A stretch of DNA of 64,000 bases from Salinirussus salinus (GTDB lineage: Archaea; Halobacteriota; Halobacteria; Halobacteriales; Haloarculaceae): NCBI RefSeq assembly GCF_009831455.1, contig NZ_WOWO01000004.1, forward strand, positions 62,001-126,000, given 5' to 3'. The notes beneath the pieces were generated by a model. That model saw only the letters and a program-made list of their open reading frames with translations, did not search any database and was not told the DNA's origin. The translations under genes were made by a program, and so were the position numbers. This document shows positions 45,663 to 54,934 of the stretch, piece by piece (the first letter of the stretch is position 1; each line of letters opens with the position of its first letter).

Positions 45663-46613
45663 CTACCCGTACCGGTCCAGCCGGGACTGCCGGCGCTGCC
45701 GGCCCTCGGGGTCGGGCTCCCAGGGCGTCCGCGCCGCACGGAGCCCCTCGCGGTCGACGTCGGGCGGCTCGGCGGGCTCGTGGCCCGCACAGTCGGCCCC
45801 GCAGTCCCGGCCGGGGTCGACGACCCGCTCCTTCCAGGGGCAGTAGGGCAGGCCGTCCGCGTCGGGGCTCACGCGGGCACACGCCGGGGGTGCGGGCCGC
45901 CAGCCCTTCCCGTAGGCGCGCTCGGCGACCCGGCGGCGGGCCCGCGCCTTCGCGTCCGCGCCCGCGACCCGCACGTCCGTCCGCGCCCGCCCGCGCTCGA
46001 GGATCTCGATACCCGGCTCCTCGACGGGGAGCCGGTCGGGCTCGCGGACCACCTCGCGGGTGCCCGCGTCGGGGTCGAACTCCCAGACGCCCACGGCGTC
46101 GGGGATCCGGTTGAGGTGGGCACCGGTGACGTGGCTGGCCGTCGCGAGCACCACCCGGTCGAGCACGGCGAGGTGGACGTCCGTGAGCAGCTGGGTCTCC
46201 AGGGCGCCCGGCCGGTCGAGGTCGGGCTTGTTCTCGACGCCGACGAGCTCCCCGAACCAGTGCTCGGGGTAGCGGGCGGTCTGGCGGACGTAGGTCCGGC
46301 CGCCGCGGCGCTCGCGCTCGAAAAAGCCCCGGTCGACGGCGACCTCGACGGCCTCCTCGGCGCGGCCGGGGTGACAGTCGAAGGCGTCCTTCCAGAACCG
46401 GGCCCGGCCCGGTCCGACGTCGCTCTCGACGGCCGCAGGCGGGACCGGGTCGGGCGTGATAGCCGCCCGCGCCGCGAAGTCGGGGCCGGGTTCGACGAGC
46501 ACGACGTCCATCACCCGGCGGCCGTGGACGCCGGTGCCGAGCTGGCGGGCGACCAGCCGGTCACCGTCCTCCAGGCGCGCACACAGCGACAGCTCGAACC
46601 CGAACTCGCGCAC
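45663..46613 (-). CDS. DUF5787 family protein
   Basis: 316 residues with an N-terminal MREFGFELSLCARLEDGDRL, then a nuclease-like patch VELVGVENKPDLDRPGALET (the sequence GVENKPDLDRPG suggests an E-x-K active site of PD-(D/E)xK type) and a C-terminal cysteine-rich segment (PYCPWKERVVDPGRDCGADC). Annotated DUF5787 in haloarchaea (recalled). It could be a nuclease related to Cas4/RecB-like proteins with an Fe-S cluster, but only the ENKPD and four-cysteine pattern supports that. Downstream of dodecin on the same strand. Confidence 0.78.
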   Translation of the reverse strand: MREFGFELSLCARLEDGDRLVARQLGTGVHGRRVMDVVLVEPGPDFAARAAITPDPVPPAAVESDVGPGRARFWKDAFDCHPGRAEEAVEVAVDRGFFERERRGGRTYVRQTARYPEHWFGELVGVENKPDLDRPGALETQLLTDVHLAVLDRVVLATASHVTGAHLNRIPDAVGVWEFDPDAGTREVVREPDRLPVEEPGIEILERGRARTDVRVAGADAKARARRRVAERAYGKGWRPAPPACARVSPDADGLPYCPWKERVVDPGRDCGADCAGHEPAEPPDVDREGLRAARTPWEPDPEGRQRRQSRLDRYG

Positions 46614-46661
46614 AGGGAAAGACTGGGGGCCGGCGGGGAAAAGCAGTACGCCCTGGCCGAG

Positions 46662-46871
46662 TTACTCCCCGACGCCCTCCTCGAGCTCGAAGGCGACCTC
46701 CACCTCGGCCTGGTACTCCCGTTCCGCCTGGTCCAGCTCGACGGCCTCGTTCTGGACGGATACCCACATCAGGTTGTCGAGCGTCGCCTCCGCGCGCTCG
46801 ACCGCGTCGTCGACGGCACCTTCGAAGCTCTCGGAACTCTGTCCCACGAGCGTGATTTTCTTGAATACCAT
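46662..46871 (-). CDS. Dodecin (flavin-binding)
   Basis: 69 residues, starting MVFKKITLVGQSSESFEGAV. Dodecins form a dodecameric shell that stores riboflavin and related flavins. The family pattern is complete: K-ITLVG-S, DDAVERAEATLDNLMWVSVQ with the flavin-stacking Trp, and ELDQAEREYQAEVEVAFELE. The archaeal form binds riboflavin/lumichrome. An A/T-rich promoter (TTTATATTATC, about 46912-46922) precedes it. Confidence 0.95.
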   Translation of the reverse strand: MVFKKITLVGQSSESFEGAVDDAVERAEATLDNLMWVSVQNEAVELDQAEREYQAEVEVAFELEEGVGE

Positions 46872-46942
46872 TGGTCTCGTCCACCGAGCGGTGGAGGTGA
46901 AAAAATGTTACTTGATAATATAAAACTACCGAACAGTGTGGC

Positions 46943-48520
46943 TCAGGCCTCGTCGTCGGCCCAGTCCCGCGAGCGTTCGACGGCCGCCCCCCAGCGCTCG
47001 TACCGGTCCTCGTACCCGCCGTCGGGGTCGAACTCGGCGTCGACCTGCCAGTTCGCCCGGAGTTCGTCGACGGTCTCCCAGTAGCCGACCGCCAGCCCGG
47101 CGGCGTAGGCGGCCCCGAGCGCGGTCGTCTCGTCGACCACCGGGCGGGCGATCGGGGTGTCGAGCACGTCGGCCTGGAGCTGGCAGAGGAAGTTGTTCTT
47201 GACCGCGCCGCCGTCCACCCGGAGCGCGTTCAACTGGAGGCCGGCGTCTGCCTCCATCGCGGCGGTCACGTCCCGGGTCCGGAAGGCGATCGCTTCCAGG
47301 GCGGCCCGGACGATGTGCTCGCGGCGGGTTCCCCGGGTGAGCCCGACCATCGTCCCCCGGGCGCGGCCGTCCCAGTGGGGGGCACCCAGCCCCGCGAACG
47401 CGGGCACGAAGTAGACTCCCTCCGTGGAGTCGACGCTGCGGGCGAGTTCGGCGGTCTCCCCCGGCGCGTCGACCAGGCCGACGTCCTGGAGCCACTCGAT
47501 GGCCGCGCCGGTGACGAACACCGACCCCTCCAGAGCGTACTGCATCGGCTCGCCCGAGCGCTGGAAGGCCACTGTCGTCAGCAGGCCGTGGTCGCTCTCG
47601 ACGGCCTCGCTTCCGGTGTTCAGCAGGACGAACGAACCGGTTCCGTAGGTGTTCTTGGCGTCGCCGGGCTCGAAACAGGTCTGGCCGAAGAGGGCTGCCT
47701 GCTGGTCACCCAGCGCTCCCGCCACCGGAACCTCGGCGCCCAGGAACCCCTCGGGGTCGGTGTGCCCGTAGTAGTCGCCGTCGCTGGAGGGGCGGACCTC
47801 GGGCAGGCAGGCCCGCGGGACCGAGAACTCCGCGAGCAGGTCGTCGTCCCACTCGCCGGCGTGGATGTCAAAGAGCATCGTCCGGGAGGCGTTGGTGACG
47901 TCGGTGACGTGGGCGCCGGTCAGCTTCCAGACCAGCCAGGAGTCGACCGTCCCGAACAGGACCTCCCCCGCCTGTGCCCGGTCGCGGACGTCGGCCGGAC
48001 GGGTCCGCTCCAGCTTGATCGGGTCGGCGTTCTCGAGCAGCCACTCCAGCTTCGTCGCCGAGAAGTAGGGGTCCGGCTCCAGCCCCGTCGTCGCGCGGAT
48101 CCACTCCGTTCGCCCCGCCGCCTCGAGTTCCTCGACCCGGTCGGTGGTGCGGCGGTCCTGCCAGACGATGGCGCGGTGGACCGGCTCGCCGGTCGCCCCG
48201 TCCCACAGGAGCGTCGTCTCGCGCTGGTTGGTGACGCCGATGGCCGCCAGCTGGTCGGGGACGAGGTCGGCTGCCGCCAGCGCCTCCCGGATGGTCGCCG
48301 TCGTGTTCTCCCAGATCTCGACGGGGTCGTGCTCGACCCAGCCGGGCTCCGGGTAGTACTGCTCGTGGCGCTCGTAGGCGTTCGCGACCACCTGTCCCCT
48401 GCGGTCGAAGACCATGAAGCGGGTCCCGGTGGTCCCCTGGTCGATGGCCCCGACGTAGGTCCCGTCCCCGCCCGTGTCCGCGATCCCGTTGCCGTCTCCG
48501 CCCGTTGGCTCCCCGGTCAT
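46943..48520 (-). CDS. glpK: Glycerol kinase
   Basis: 525 residues. Phosphorylates glycerol to sn-glycerol 3-phosphate, the entry to glycerol catabolism and lipid backbones. FGGY signatures: GAIDQGTTGTRFMVFDRRGQ, WQDRRTTDR, TNASRTMLFDI, GDQQAALFGQTCFEPGDAKN, and YFVPAFAGLGAPHWDGRARG with VGLTRGTRREHIVRAALEAI. Longer than bacterial forms by a Gly/Asp-rich N-terminal tail, as in halophiles. Divergent from the aIF2-gamma operon; its product probably serves glycerol from Dunaliella-type osmolyte. Confidence 0.95.
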   Translation of the reverse strand: MTGEPTGGDGNGIADTGGDGTYVGAIDQGTTGTRFMVFDRRGQVVANAYERHEQYYPEPGWVEHDPVEIWENTTATIREALAAADLVPDQLAAIGVTNQRETTLLWDGATGEPVHRAIVWQDRRTTDRVEELEAAGRTEWIRATTGLEPDPYFSATKLEWLLENADPIKLERTRPADVRDRAQAGEVLFGTVDSWLVWKLTGAHVTDVTNASRTMLFDIHAGEWDDDLLAEFSVPRACLPEVRPSSDGDYYGHTDPEGFLGAEVPVAGALGDQQAALFGQTCFEPGDAKNTYGTGSFVLLNTGSEAVESDHGLLTTVAFQRSGEPMQYALEGSVFVTGAAIEWLQDVGLVDAPGETAELARSVDSTEGVYFVPAFAGLGAPHWDGRARGTMVGLTRGTRREHIVRAALEAIAFRTRDVTAAMEADAGLQLNALRVDGGAVKNNFLCQLQADVLDTPIARPVVDETTALGAAYAAGLAVGYWETVDELRANWQVDAEFDPDGGYEDRYERWGAAVERSRDWADDEA

Positions 48521-48655
48521 GTGCGCGTGCGCTGCGTGCGGTTTCGTGACACGGTCTCTCTACCGGGCAGGTGGCGGGCACCCACATAAGCGTTGACGGT
48601 CCTGCACTCAGGCCCTCTCCGGACGTGTCCCTGCGGCCGGCCGAGTCCGGAACAG

Positions 48656-48668
48656 CAGGTTTATAGCC
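48656..48668 (+). promoter_or_regulatory. TATA box of the aIF2-gamma operon
   Basis: AGGTTTATAGCCG, about 40 bases before the ATG at 48703; a leader of about 15 bases is expected. Confidence 0.6.
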
Positions 48669-48702
48669 GCCAGGGGGGTACAGATAGCAAGACTGTCCTT
48701 CG

Positions 48703-49929
48703 ATGTCAGCGAACAATCAACCGGAGGTGAACATCGGGCTCGTCGGCCACGTCGACCACGGGAAGACGACCCTGGTCCAGGCACTGAGCGGCGAGTGGAC
48801 CGACCAGCACTCCGAGGAGATGAAACGCGGGATCTCCATCCGGCTGGGCTACGCGGACGCCACGCTGCGTGAGTGTCCGGGGCTCGACGAACCCGAACGG
48901 TACACCGTCGAGGAGGAGTGTCCGGACGGCTCGGCCAGCGAACCGCTCCGGACCGTCTCCTTCGTGGACGCGCCGGGTCACGAGACGCTGATGGCGACGA
49001 TGCTGTCGGGCGCCGCCATCATGGACGGCGCGGTGCTCGTGGTCTCCGCCAGCGAGCCCGTCCCCCAGGCACAGACCGAGGAACACCTGATGGCGCTGGA
49101 CATCATCGGGATCGACAACATCGTCGTCGCCCAGAACAAGATCGACCTGGTCGACCGCGAGCAGGCCCAGGAGAGCTACGAGCAGATCCAGGAGTTCGTC
49201 TCGGGGACCGTCGCCGAGGACGCCCCCATCGTGCCGGTCAGCGCCCAGCAGGGCGTGAACATGGACCTGCTCATCCAGGCCATCGAGGAGGAGATCCCCA
49301 CGCCCGACCGCGACCCCGACGCGGACGCGGAGCTGCTGGTCGCCCGCAGTTTCGACATCAACCGCCCGGGGACGACCTGGGACGGACTGGCCGGCGGCGT
49401 CCTCGGCGGGTCGCTGGTCCAGGGCGAACTCGAGGCCGGCGACGAGGTCGAGTTGCGCCCGGGCCGGGAAGTCGAGGAGGGCGGCCAGACGGAGTGGCAG
49501 CCCGTCCAGACCACGGCCCGGTCGCTGCAGGCCGGCGGCGAGACCGTCGATTCGGCGACGCCGGGTGGGCTGCTCGGCGTCGGCACCGGTCTCGACCCCT
49601 CAGTCACCAAGGGCGACGCCCTGGCCGGCCAGGTCGCCGGCCCGCCCGGCACCCTGCCGCCGGTCCACCAGCAGTTCACCATGGACGTGGACCTGCTCGA
49701 CCGGATCGTCGGCGAGGAGGCCGGCGAGGTCGAGGAGATATCGACGGGCGAGCCGCTGATGCTCACCGTCGGCACCGCCACCACCGTCGGCTCGGTCACC
49801 AGCGCCCGCGGGGGCGAGTGCGAGGTCGCGCTCAAACGCCCCGTCTGCGCCCGCCCGGGCGTCGGGATCGCCATCAACCGCCGGGTCGGCGCCCGCTGGC
49901 GGCTCATCGGCTACGGGACCCTCCAGTGA
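48703..49929 (+). CDS. eif2g: Translation initiation factor 2 subunit gamma
   Basis: 408 residues. GTP-binding subunit of aIF2, which brings Met-tRNAi to the ribosome. G1 [17 protein letters not shown]3 [14 protein letters not shown]4 AQNKIDLVD, and G5 VPVSAQ are intact, followed by two beta-barrel domains ([18 protein letters not shown]...). It starts an operon: the stop overlaps the PIN gene start by three bases, then rpo7, spt4 and dephospho-CoA kinase follow at one- to four-base spacings. Confidence 0.96.
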   Translation: MSANNQPEVNIGLVGHVDHGKTTLVQALSGEWTDQHSEEMKRGISIRLGYADATLRECPGLDEPERYTVEEECPDGSASEPLRTVSFVDAPGHETLMATMLSGAAIMDGAVLVVSASEPVPQAQTEEHLMALDIIGIDNIVVAQNKIDLVDREQAQESYEQIQEFVSGTVAEDAPIVPVSAQQGVNMDLLIQAIEEEIPTPDRDPDADAELLVARSFDINRPGTTWDGLAGGVLGGSLVQGELEAGDEVELRPGREVEEGGQTEWQPVQTTARSLQAGGETVDSATPGGLLGVGTGLDPSVTKGDALAGQVAGPPGTLPPVHQQFTMDVDLLDRIVGEEAGEVEEISTGEPLMLTVGTATTVGSVTSARGGECEVALKRPVCARPGVGIAINRRVGARWRLIGYGTLQ

Positions 49930-50294
49930 CGACCGCCGTCCTCGACACCAACGCGCTCATGATGCCCGTCGAGTGCGACGTCCGGGTGTTCGAGGAACTG
50001 GACCGGCTGCTCGACGCGCCGGAGCCGGTTGTCCCCGCGGCCGTGGTCGCGGAACTAGAGAAACTCGCGGCGGGTGCGGGACAGGAGGCCACGGCCGCGA
50101 GCGTCGGGCTGGACCTGGCCGAACGCTGTACCGTCCGGGAGACCGACGCCGACTACGCCGACGACGCGGTGCTGGAGCTGGCCCGCGAGGGCGGGCACGC
50201 GGTCACGAACGACGGACCCCTGCGCGAGCGCCTGCGCGAGGCGGGCGTTCCAGTAATTTGTTTACGGGGCCGGAACAAACTCGCCATCATCTGA
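49926..50294 (+). CDS. PIN-domain ribonuclease, Fcf1/Nob1-like
   Basis: 122 residues from [23 protein letters not shown] carries the first catalytic Asp and [20 protein letters not shown] the second acidic residue, and [20 protein letters not shown] the third. The order is that of small PIN domains similar to the eukaryotic Utp24/Fcf1 and archaeal rRNA-processing PIN proteins. The fixed position between aIF2-gamma and rpo7 recurs in archaeal genomes and argues for an rRNA maturation role rather than a toxin; no antitoxin is next to it. Confidence 0.88.
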   Translation: MTTAVLDTNALMMPVECDVRVFEELDRLLDAPEPVVPAAVVAELEKLAAGAGQEATAASVGLDLAERCTVRETDADYADDAVLELAREGGHAVTNDGPLRERLREAGVPVICLRGRNKLAII

Positions 50295-50296
50295 AC

Positions 50297-50884
50297 ATGT
50301 ACAAACGGGTTAGACTACGCGATACGGTCGAGGTACCACCGGAGGACCTGGCGGACGTGACGCCGGGCCTCGTGAAGCGACTGCTGCAGGACAAACTCGA
50401 GGGGCGGATGGACGAGGATGTCGGGAGCGTGGTCTCGGTGATCGAGGTTCACGACATCGGCGAGGGGGCGGTCGTCCCCAACCAGCCCGGCGTCTACTAC
50501 GAGGCCGAGTTCGACGCCCTGACCTTCGACCCCGACATGCAGGAGGTCGTCGACGGCGAGGTCGTCGAGACGGTCGACTTCGGTGCCTTCGTGGGGATCG
50601 GCCCCGTCGACGGCCTGCTGCACGTCTCCCAGATCTCCGACGAGTATCTGGCCTACGACGGGGAGAACGACCAGCTCGCCTCCCGGGAGTCCAACCGCAC
50701 GCTCGGGACCGGCGACGCCGTCCGGGCCCGGATCGTCACCAAGAGCATCGACGAGCGCAACCCCCGGGACTCGAAGATCGGCCTGACCGCCAAACAGGTC
50801 GGGCTGGGCAAACACGGCTGGCTCGACGAGGACCACAAGGAGCGGGAGAAGGCCGAGGCCGGCGCCGAGGCGGGTGAGGACTGA
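50297..50884 (+). CDS. rpo7: DNA-directed RNA polymerase subunit Rpo7 (E')
   Basis: 195 residues. The stalk subunit that with Rpo4 binds nascent RNA. N-terminal tip domain MYKRVRLRDTVEVPPEDLAD, followed by the S1/OB domain: EVVETVDFGAFVGIGPVDGL and HVSQISDEYLAYD. It follows the PIN gene by two bases; the stop overlaps the spt4 start (ATGA), so translation is coupled. Slightly longer than methanogen Rpo7 because of an acidic tail. Confidence 0.96.
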   Translation: MYKRVRLRDTVEVPPEDLADVTPGLVKRLLQDKLEGRMDEDVGSVVSVIEVHDIGEGAVVPNQPGVYYEAEFDALTFDPDMQEVVDGEVVETVDFGAFVGIGPVDGLLHVSQISDEYLAYDGENDQLASRESNRTLGTGDAVRARIVTKSIDERNPRDSKIGLTAKQVGLGKHGWLDEDHKEREKAEAGAEAGED

Positions 50885-51081
50885 TGGCCGACCGCGTGGT
50901 CTGCCGGGAGTGTCACCGGGTCCAGGAGAACGTCGAGGTCGAGGCCTGCCAGTCCTGTGGCTCGACGTCGCTGACCGAGGACTGGGCGGGCTACGTCGTC
51001 ATCACCCACCCCGAAGAGAGCCGGATCGCCGAGGAGATGGAGGTCACCGAACCCGGCGCCTACGCCCTGAAGGTGCGGTAG
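50884..51081 (+). CDS. spt4: Transcription elongation factor Spt4 (RpoE'')
   Basis: 65 residues starting MADRVVCRECHRVQENVEVE, with two CxxC pairs (CREC, CQSC) forming a zinc finger, then WAGYVVITHPEESRIAEEME. It pairs with Spt5 to form the clamp over RNA polymerase. Immediately after rpo7 with a four-base overlap; this order is conserved in archaea. Confidence 0.95.
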   Translation: MADRVVCRECHRVQENVEVEACQSCGSTSLTEDWAGYVVITHPEESRIAEEMEVTEPGAYALKVR

Positions 51082-51082
51082 C

Positions 51083-51622
51083 GTGGTGGTCGTCGAACTC
51101 CAGCCGGCGCTTCGCTCCGAACTCAAGGAGCCGATGGGCCGGATATACACCGACGCCGACGAGCTGCTCGCCGAGGCCGGCACGCCGGTCGTGGCGGTCG
51201 GCGACATGGTCACCTACCACCTGCTGGAGGCGGGCCACACCCCCGCCGTCGCGCTGGTCGACGAGCGCACCGAGCGCGAGGCCGTCGACGAGCGCGTCCG
51301 GGAAGCGCTGGACGCGGCCGAGTTCGACCGCGAGCGCCGCGTCGAGAACCCCGCGGCGACCCTGACTGCCGACCTCCTGGAGGCGCTCGACGGGGCCATC
51401 GGGAGTCAGGAAACGACCCTGCTCGACGTCGACGGCGAGGAGGACCTGGCGGCGCTGCCGGCGATCCTCGCGGCCCCCGACGGCGCGAGCGTCGTCTACG
51501 GTCAGCCCGGCGAGGGGATGGTTCTCGTGACCGTCGACAGCGAGGCGCGGGAGGGTGCGCGGGCAATCCTGGCGCAGATGGACGGCGACCCCGAGAGACT
51601 GTTCGAGATCCTGGGCGCGTAG
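51083..51622 (+). CDS. GTP-dependent dephospho-CoA kinase (DUF359)
   Basis: 179 residues from GTG. Archaeal enzyme that makes the last phosphorylation step of coenzyme A. It starts VVVELQPALRSELKEPMGRI and contains VAVGDMVTYHLLEAGHTPAV, NPAATLTADLLEALDGAIGS and VYGQPGEGMVLVTVD, all family hallmarks. One base after spt4, so it belongs to the transcription-translation operon. Unlike bacterial CoaE it has no P-loop. The upstream part of the pathway is not in the window. Confidence 0.92.
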   Translation: MVVVELQPALRSELKEPMGRIYTDADELLAEAGTPVVAVGDMVTYHLLEAGHTPAVALVDERTEREAVDERVREALDAAEFDRERRVENPAATLTADLLEALDGAIGSQETTLLDVDGEEDLAALPAILAAPDGASVVYGQPGEGMVLVTVDSEAREGARAILAQMDGDPERLFEILGA

Positions 51623-51681
51623 CCGGCTCGAACTCCGGACCCCCGTTCCGGTCTGTTCCGGTCCGCTTCTTCCCCCGACCG

Positions 51682-53088
51682 CTACTCCACCGCAGCGACG
51701 CCTCGAAGCGTCGTCACGAACAGACGTCCCGCACCGAGTGCCGGCGAGTACTCGACCCGAGGGTCCGCCAGGGAGAGGGTATCGAGGCGCTCGCCGTCGC
51801 CGGAGATGGCGGTCACCCCCTCGCTCGCGACCGCGTACAGCACGTCCCCGGCAGCGACCGGGGCAAACGTCGACGAGGGGAGCGGGGCTGCCCACTCGAG
51901 GCTCCCCTCGGCCGCGTCGAACGCGAACAGCCCGGAGGGCTCGTCGCCGGCGTCGCCGATGCCGGCGGCACAGACCAGCCCGTCGACGACTATCGGGTGC
52001 CCGTACAGCGTCCCGTACCCGTCCTCGAGCCCGAGCTCCTCGCGGAGTCGCTCGAGCGTTTCGGGGTCTGCGTCTCGAAGGACCACCTCCAGCCCGCCCT
52101 CGGCTCCGGGCGGGAACGACCGCCAGCGCTCGCCGCCCCCGGCCTCGGCGGCGACGAGCGGGGCGAAGTCCTGCTGTAATAAATACTGCACCCCGCCGGC
52201 CGCGTAGACCCCGCCGTCGACCACGGTCGGCGGGGCCAACGATACCGGCCTGTTCGTGGCGAAGCTAGTCGGAAGGTCGGAAAGCGGAGTCCGCAGACGG
52301 ATGTCGCCGTCGGTGGTCTCGCGGGCGACGAACGCTCGTCCGTCGCGGCGGTCGAACGTCCAGACGGCTCCGTCGGCGACGCTCAGTCCCGGCCATCCCG
52401 GCTCCGGCGGGGTCGCCCCGACGGCCCACCGTTCGGTGCCGTCGCCGGCGTCGAACGCGCGGAGGGTCGCCCCCTCTTGGCCGCTCTCGCGCACGTAGAC
52501 CGTCCCGTCGGCCACCAGCGGCTGCCCGGAGAGAAACGGGAGCCCGAGGTCCAGCCGGTCCTGCTCCTCGCCGGTGGCCGGGTCGTAGACTGCCAGCCCC
52601 AGGCCGTCGTTTATCGAGGCGGGGACGTACAGCCGGCCGTCGTCGACCTCGGGTGCGAACCAGTTGAGTGCGGTGCCGTCCGGAACGGGCGGCTCGACGG
52701 ACCAGGCGACAGAGCCGTCCTCCGGGTCGGCAGCGACGACCCGGACCGTCAGGTCGGGCTCCCGGAGGCCGCGGTACCCGTGGGTCCAGACCGCGTACTC
52801 CCCGGCCAGGACCGGCCAGGACGCTTCACCCTGGATCACCTCGTCCTCCAGGTCGGCCTCATGGAACTCCTCGACGAGGTCCCGGCTCGTCACCCGCCAG
52901 GCGACCGACAGCGACTCGCCGGGTCCGGCCGACGCCGAGCGGACGCCGGTGCGTGCCGGGTCACCGCGGAACGTCGACCACCCCGACGCGGAACTGCCGC
53001 CCCCGAGTACATCCTCGAGCGCCCCGCAGCCGGCCACCACCGCCGCCCCCGTTGCTGCCCCGGTACGGAGAAGGTCTCTCCGGTGCAT
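51682..53088 (-). CDS. PQQ-like beta-propeller lipoprotein 2
   Basis: 468 residues from MHRRDLLRTGAATGAAVVAG with a twin-arginine-like start and lipobox VAGC (Cys about 21), then Gly/Ser linker and propeller repeats such as AVYDPATGEEQDRLDLGLPF, AFDAGDGTERWAVGATPPEP, AFDAAEGSLEWAAPLPSST. Same architecture as the gene at 3159-4346 but only moderately similar. Exported by Tat and lipid-anchored; ligand not known. It is convergent with the operon above, about 60 bases away. Confidence 0.85.
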   Translation of the reverse strand: MHRRDLLRTGAATGAAVVAGCGALEDVLGGGSSASGWSTFRGDPARTGVRSASAGPGESLSVAWRVTSRDLVEEFHEADLEDEVIQGEASWPVLAGEYAVWTHGYRGLREPDLTVRVVAADPEDGSVAWSVEPPVPDGTALNWFAPEVDDGRLYVPASINDGLGLAVYDPATGEEQDRLDLGLPFLSGQPLVADGTVYVRESGQEGATLRAFDAGDGTERWAVGATPPEPGWPGLSVADGAVWTFDRRDGRAFVARETTDGDIRLRTPLSDLPTSFATNRPVSLAPPTVVDGGVYAAGGVQYLLQQDFAPLVAAEAGGGERWRSFPPGAEGGLEVVLRDADPETLERLREELGLEDGYGTLYGHPIVVDGLVCAAGIGDAGDEPSGLFAFDAAEGSLEWAAPLPSSTFAPVAAGDVLYAVASEGVTAISGDGERLDTLSLADPRVEYSPALGAGRLFVTTLRGVAAVE

Positions 53089-53120
53089 GTTCGGGGGATC
53101 CACGGTGCCGTATATAAAGG

Positions 53121-54119
53121 CTACCGCCGCAGGGCGAGCACGTACCGCGTCAGCGACCGGTGGACCGGGCGCTGGAAGGCGGCCTCGGTGGTCCAGCCCG
53201 CGCCGCTCGCAGTCCGGGCCCAGGGTCGGTCCCCGACCACGACACACCGCGGGGCGACCCGGCGGGCCTCCCGAAGCGCCTCGCTCATCAGGTCCCCGAG
53301 GTTCCCCTCGATCTTCGACTGGCGGCCGTAGGGGGCGTCGAAGACGACGGCGTCGACCGCACCGTCAGCGACCGGCAGGCGGCGGGCGTCGCCGCGGGCG
53401 ACGCCCCAGTTGACGGCGGGGGCGTCAGTGTCTGGACCGCCGAGCGCGGCCGCGAGGTTCTCCCGGCTTCCCTCGACCATCTTCGCCTGCACGTCCACCC
53501 CGAGGACGTCCGCGCCGACGAGGCCGGCCTCGACGAGGATCCCCCCGGTCCCGCACATCGGGTCCAGGACCGTCGCGTCCGGGCGTGCGCCGGCGACGTT
53601 CACCAGAGCGCGCGCGAGGTGAGGATCCATGCTGCCGGGCTGGAAGAAGGGACGGTCGGTCGGGTCGGCGCCGAAGTCGCGGTCGGCCTCGACGGCCAGC
53701 CAGCCGACCGCACAGACGCCTTCACCGCCCGACTCTTCGGAGAAGAGTACCCGGAGGGTGTGGTCCGGGTCTTCCAGGTCGACGGCGAAGCCGCGGTCGA
53801 CGAGCACCTGGCCGAGTTCGCGCTCGACGTGCTGGGTGTCGATACCCGTGGTGCCGCGGACGTCCTCGGCGCGGACCGCGACCGTGCCGGTCCGCTGGAC
53901 GGTCGTCGCCTCCAGCAGGGCGCGGGCACTCGCGACGTCGGCGTCGGTCCGGCCGAGCAGTTCGTCCGCCCGCCGGGTGAAGGCGAGCTGGCGGAGCCGG
54001 TCGGTGACGCCGCGGGCGGTCGCCAGCCCCGGCGCGAGCCGGGTGACGTCGCTCGCGGCGCTGCGGGCCTCGAAGACCGCGAAGTCGTCGTCCTGCCCGC
54101 CCAGTTCCAGCAGGTACAC
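53121..54119 (-). CDS. trmG10: tRNA (guanine10-N2)-methyltransferase, THUMP/TrmG10 type
   Basis: 332 residues. N-terminal THUMP-like part ends near VLFSEESGGEGVCAVGWLAV; the SAM-dependent core has ATVLDPMCGTGGILVEAGLV (motif I), GVDVQAKMVEGSRENLAAAL and the catalytic DAPYGRQSK motif (a D-P-P-Y variant, here with Ala). The archaeal TrmG10 makes m2G10/m22G10 in tRNA and starts near YLLELGGQDDDFAVFEARSA, so I chose the GTG at 54119 rather than the upstream ATG. Next to TBP and transcribed away from it. Confidence 0.9.
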   Translation of the reverse strand: MYLLELGGQDDDFAVFEARSAASDVTRLAPGLATARGVTDRLRQLAFTRRADELLGRTDADVASARALLEATTVQRTGTVAVRAEDVRGTTGIDTQHVERELGQVLVDRGFAVDLEDPDHTLRVLFSEESGGEGVCAVGWLAVEADRDFGADPTDRPFFQPGSMDPHLARALVNVAGARPDATVLDPMCGTGGILVEAGLVGADVLGVDVQAKMVEGSRENLAAALGGPDTDAPAVNWGVARGDARRLPVADGAVDAVVFDAPYGRQSKIEGNLGDLMSEALREARRVAPRCVVVGDRPWARTASGAGWTTEAAFQRPVHRSLTRYVLALRR

Positions 54120-54253
54120 ACCGACCGTGACCGCCACAGCGTCAAGAGCACACCGGTCGGCGGCGCCCGCCGCGTAGCCTCGCCTGTCCCCTCGCCCCCG
54201 ACTGGTCGGCTCCGCGACGGGTCCGGCCGGTGAGGGGGTTTGTCCGGGCCACG

Positions 54254-54275
54254 AACCTTTATAAGGTTTAAATAC
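54254..54275 (+). promoter_or_regulatory. TATA/BRE promoter of tbp
   Basis: AACCTTTATAAGGTT (54254-54268) has mirror-paired AACCTT/AAGGTT arms around TAT, followed by TTTAAATAC (54267-54275) about 18-26 bases before the ATG. The palindrome and two boxes might allow TBP to regulate its own gene. Confidence 0.6.
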
Positions 54276-54292
54276 GACGCTTAAACCGAGAC

Positions 54293-54853
54293 ATGGTTGA
54301 CCCCAAGGAAACCATCAACATCGAAAACGTCGTCGCCTCGACGGGGATCGGGCAGGAGCTCGACCTCCAGAGCGTGGCGATGGACCTGGAAGGGGCGGAC
54401 TACGACCCGGAGCAGTTCCCGGGGCTCGTCTACCGGACACAGCAGCCCAAGTCGGCGGCGCTCATCTTCCGTTCCGGCAAGATCGTCTGCACGGGGGCAA
54501 AGAGCACGGACGACGTCCACCAGAGTCTGCGGATCGTCTTCGACAAACTCCGGGACCTGAACATCCAGGTGGAGGACGACCCGGAGATCATCGTCCAGAA
54601 CATCGTCACCTCCGCGGACCTGGGGCGGAATCTGAATCTCAACGCCATCGCCATCGGGCTGGGGCTGGAGAACATCGAGTACGAGCCCGAGCAGTTCCCC
54701 GGCCTCGTGTACCGGCTCGACGAGCCCGACGTGGTGGCGCTTCTGTTCGGGTCGGGGAAGCTCGTGATCACCGGCGGAAAACAGCCCGAGGACGCCGAGG
54801 AGGCTGTCGACAAGATCGTCTCCCGGCTGGAGGACCTGGGCCTGCTGGAGTGA
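54293..54853 (+). CDS. tbp: TATA-box-binding protein
   Basis: 186 residues: two tandem saddle repeats, first INIENVVASTGIGQELDLQS through LRIVFDKLRDLN and second IQNIV-like IIVQNIVTSADLGRNLNLNA through IVSRLEDLGLLE, with the paired motif EQFPGLVYR in both. Basal transcription factor that bends promoter DNA; haloarchaea often have several copies. It is highly acidic at the ends, the halophile pattern. Start at 54293 matches the family's MVDPKETINIENVV. Confidence 0.97.
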   Translation: MVDPKETINIENVVASTGIGQELDLQSVAMDLEGADYDPEQFPGLVYRTQQPKSAALIFRSGKIVCTGAKSTDDVHQSLRIVFDKLRDLNIQVEDDPEIIVQNIVTSADLGRNLNLNAIAIGLGLENIEYEPEQFPGLVYRLDEPDVVALLFGSGKLVITGGKQPEDAEEAVDKIVSRLEDLGLLE

Positions 54854-54934
54854 GCGAGCGGCCTCCGACCCCGTACCGGTCGGCCGGGCAACGCGAATAG
54901 CAGGCTACAAACCGCCGGCGGCCGAAGCCAGCGT

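Noticed and set aside
49926-50294. VapC toxin
   Set aside because: Embedded in the aIF2-gamma/rpo7/spt4 operon without an antitoxin; more like the rRNA-processing PIN family.
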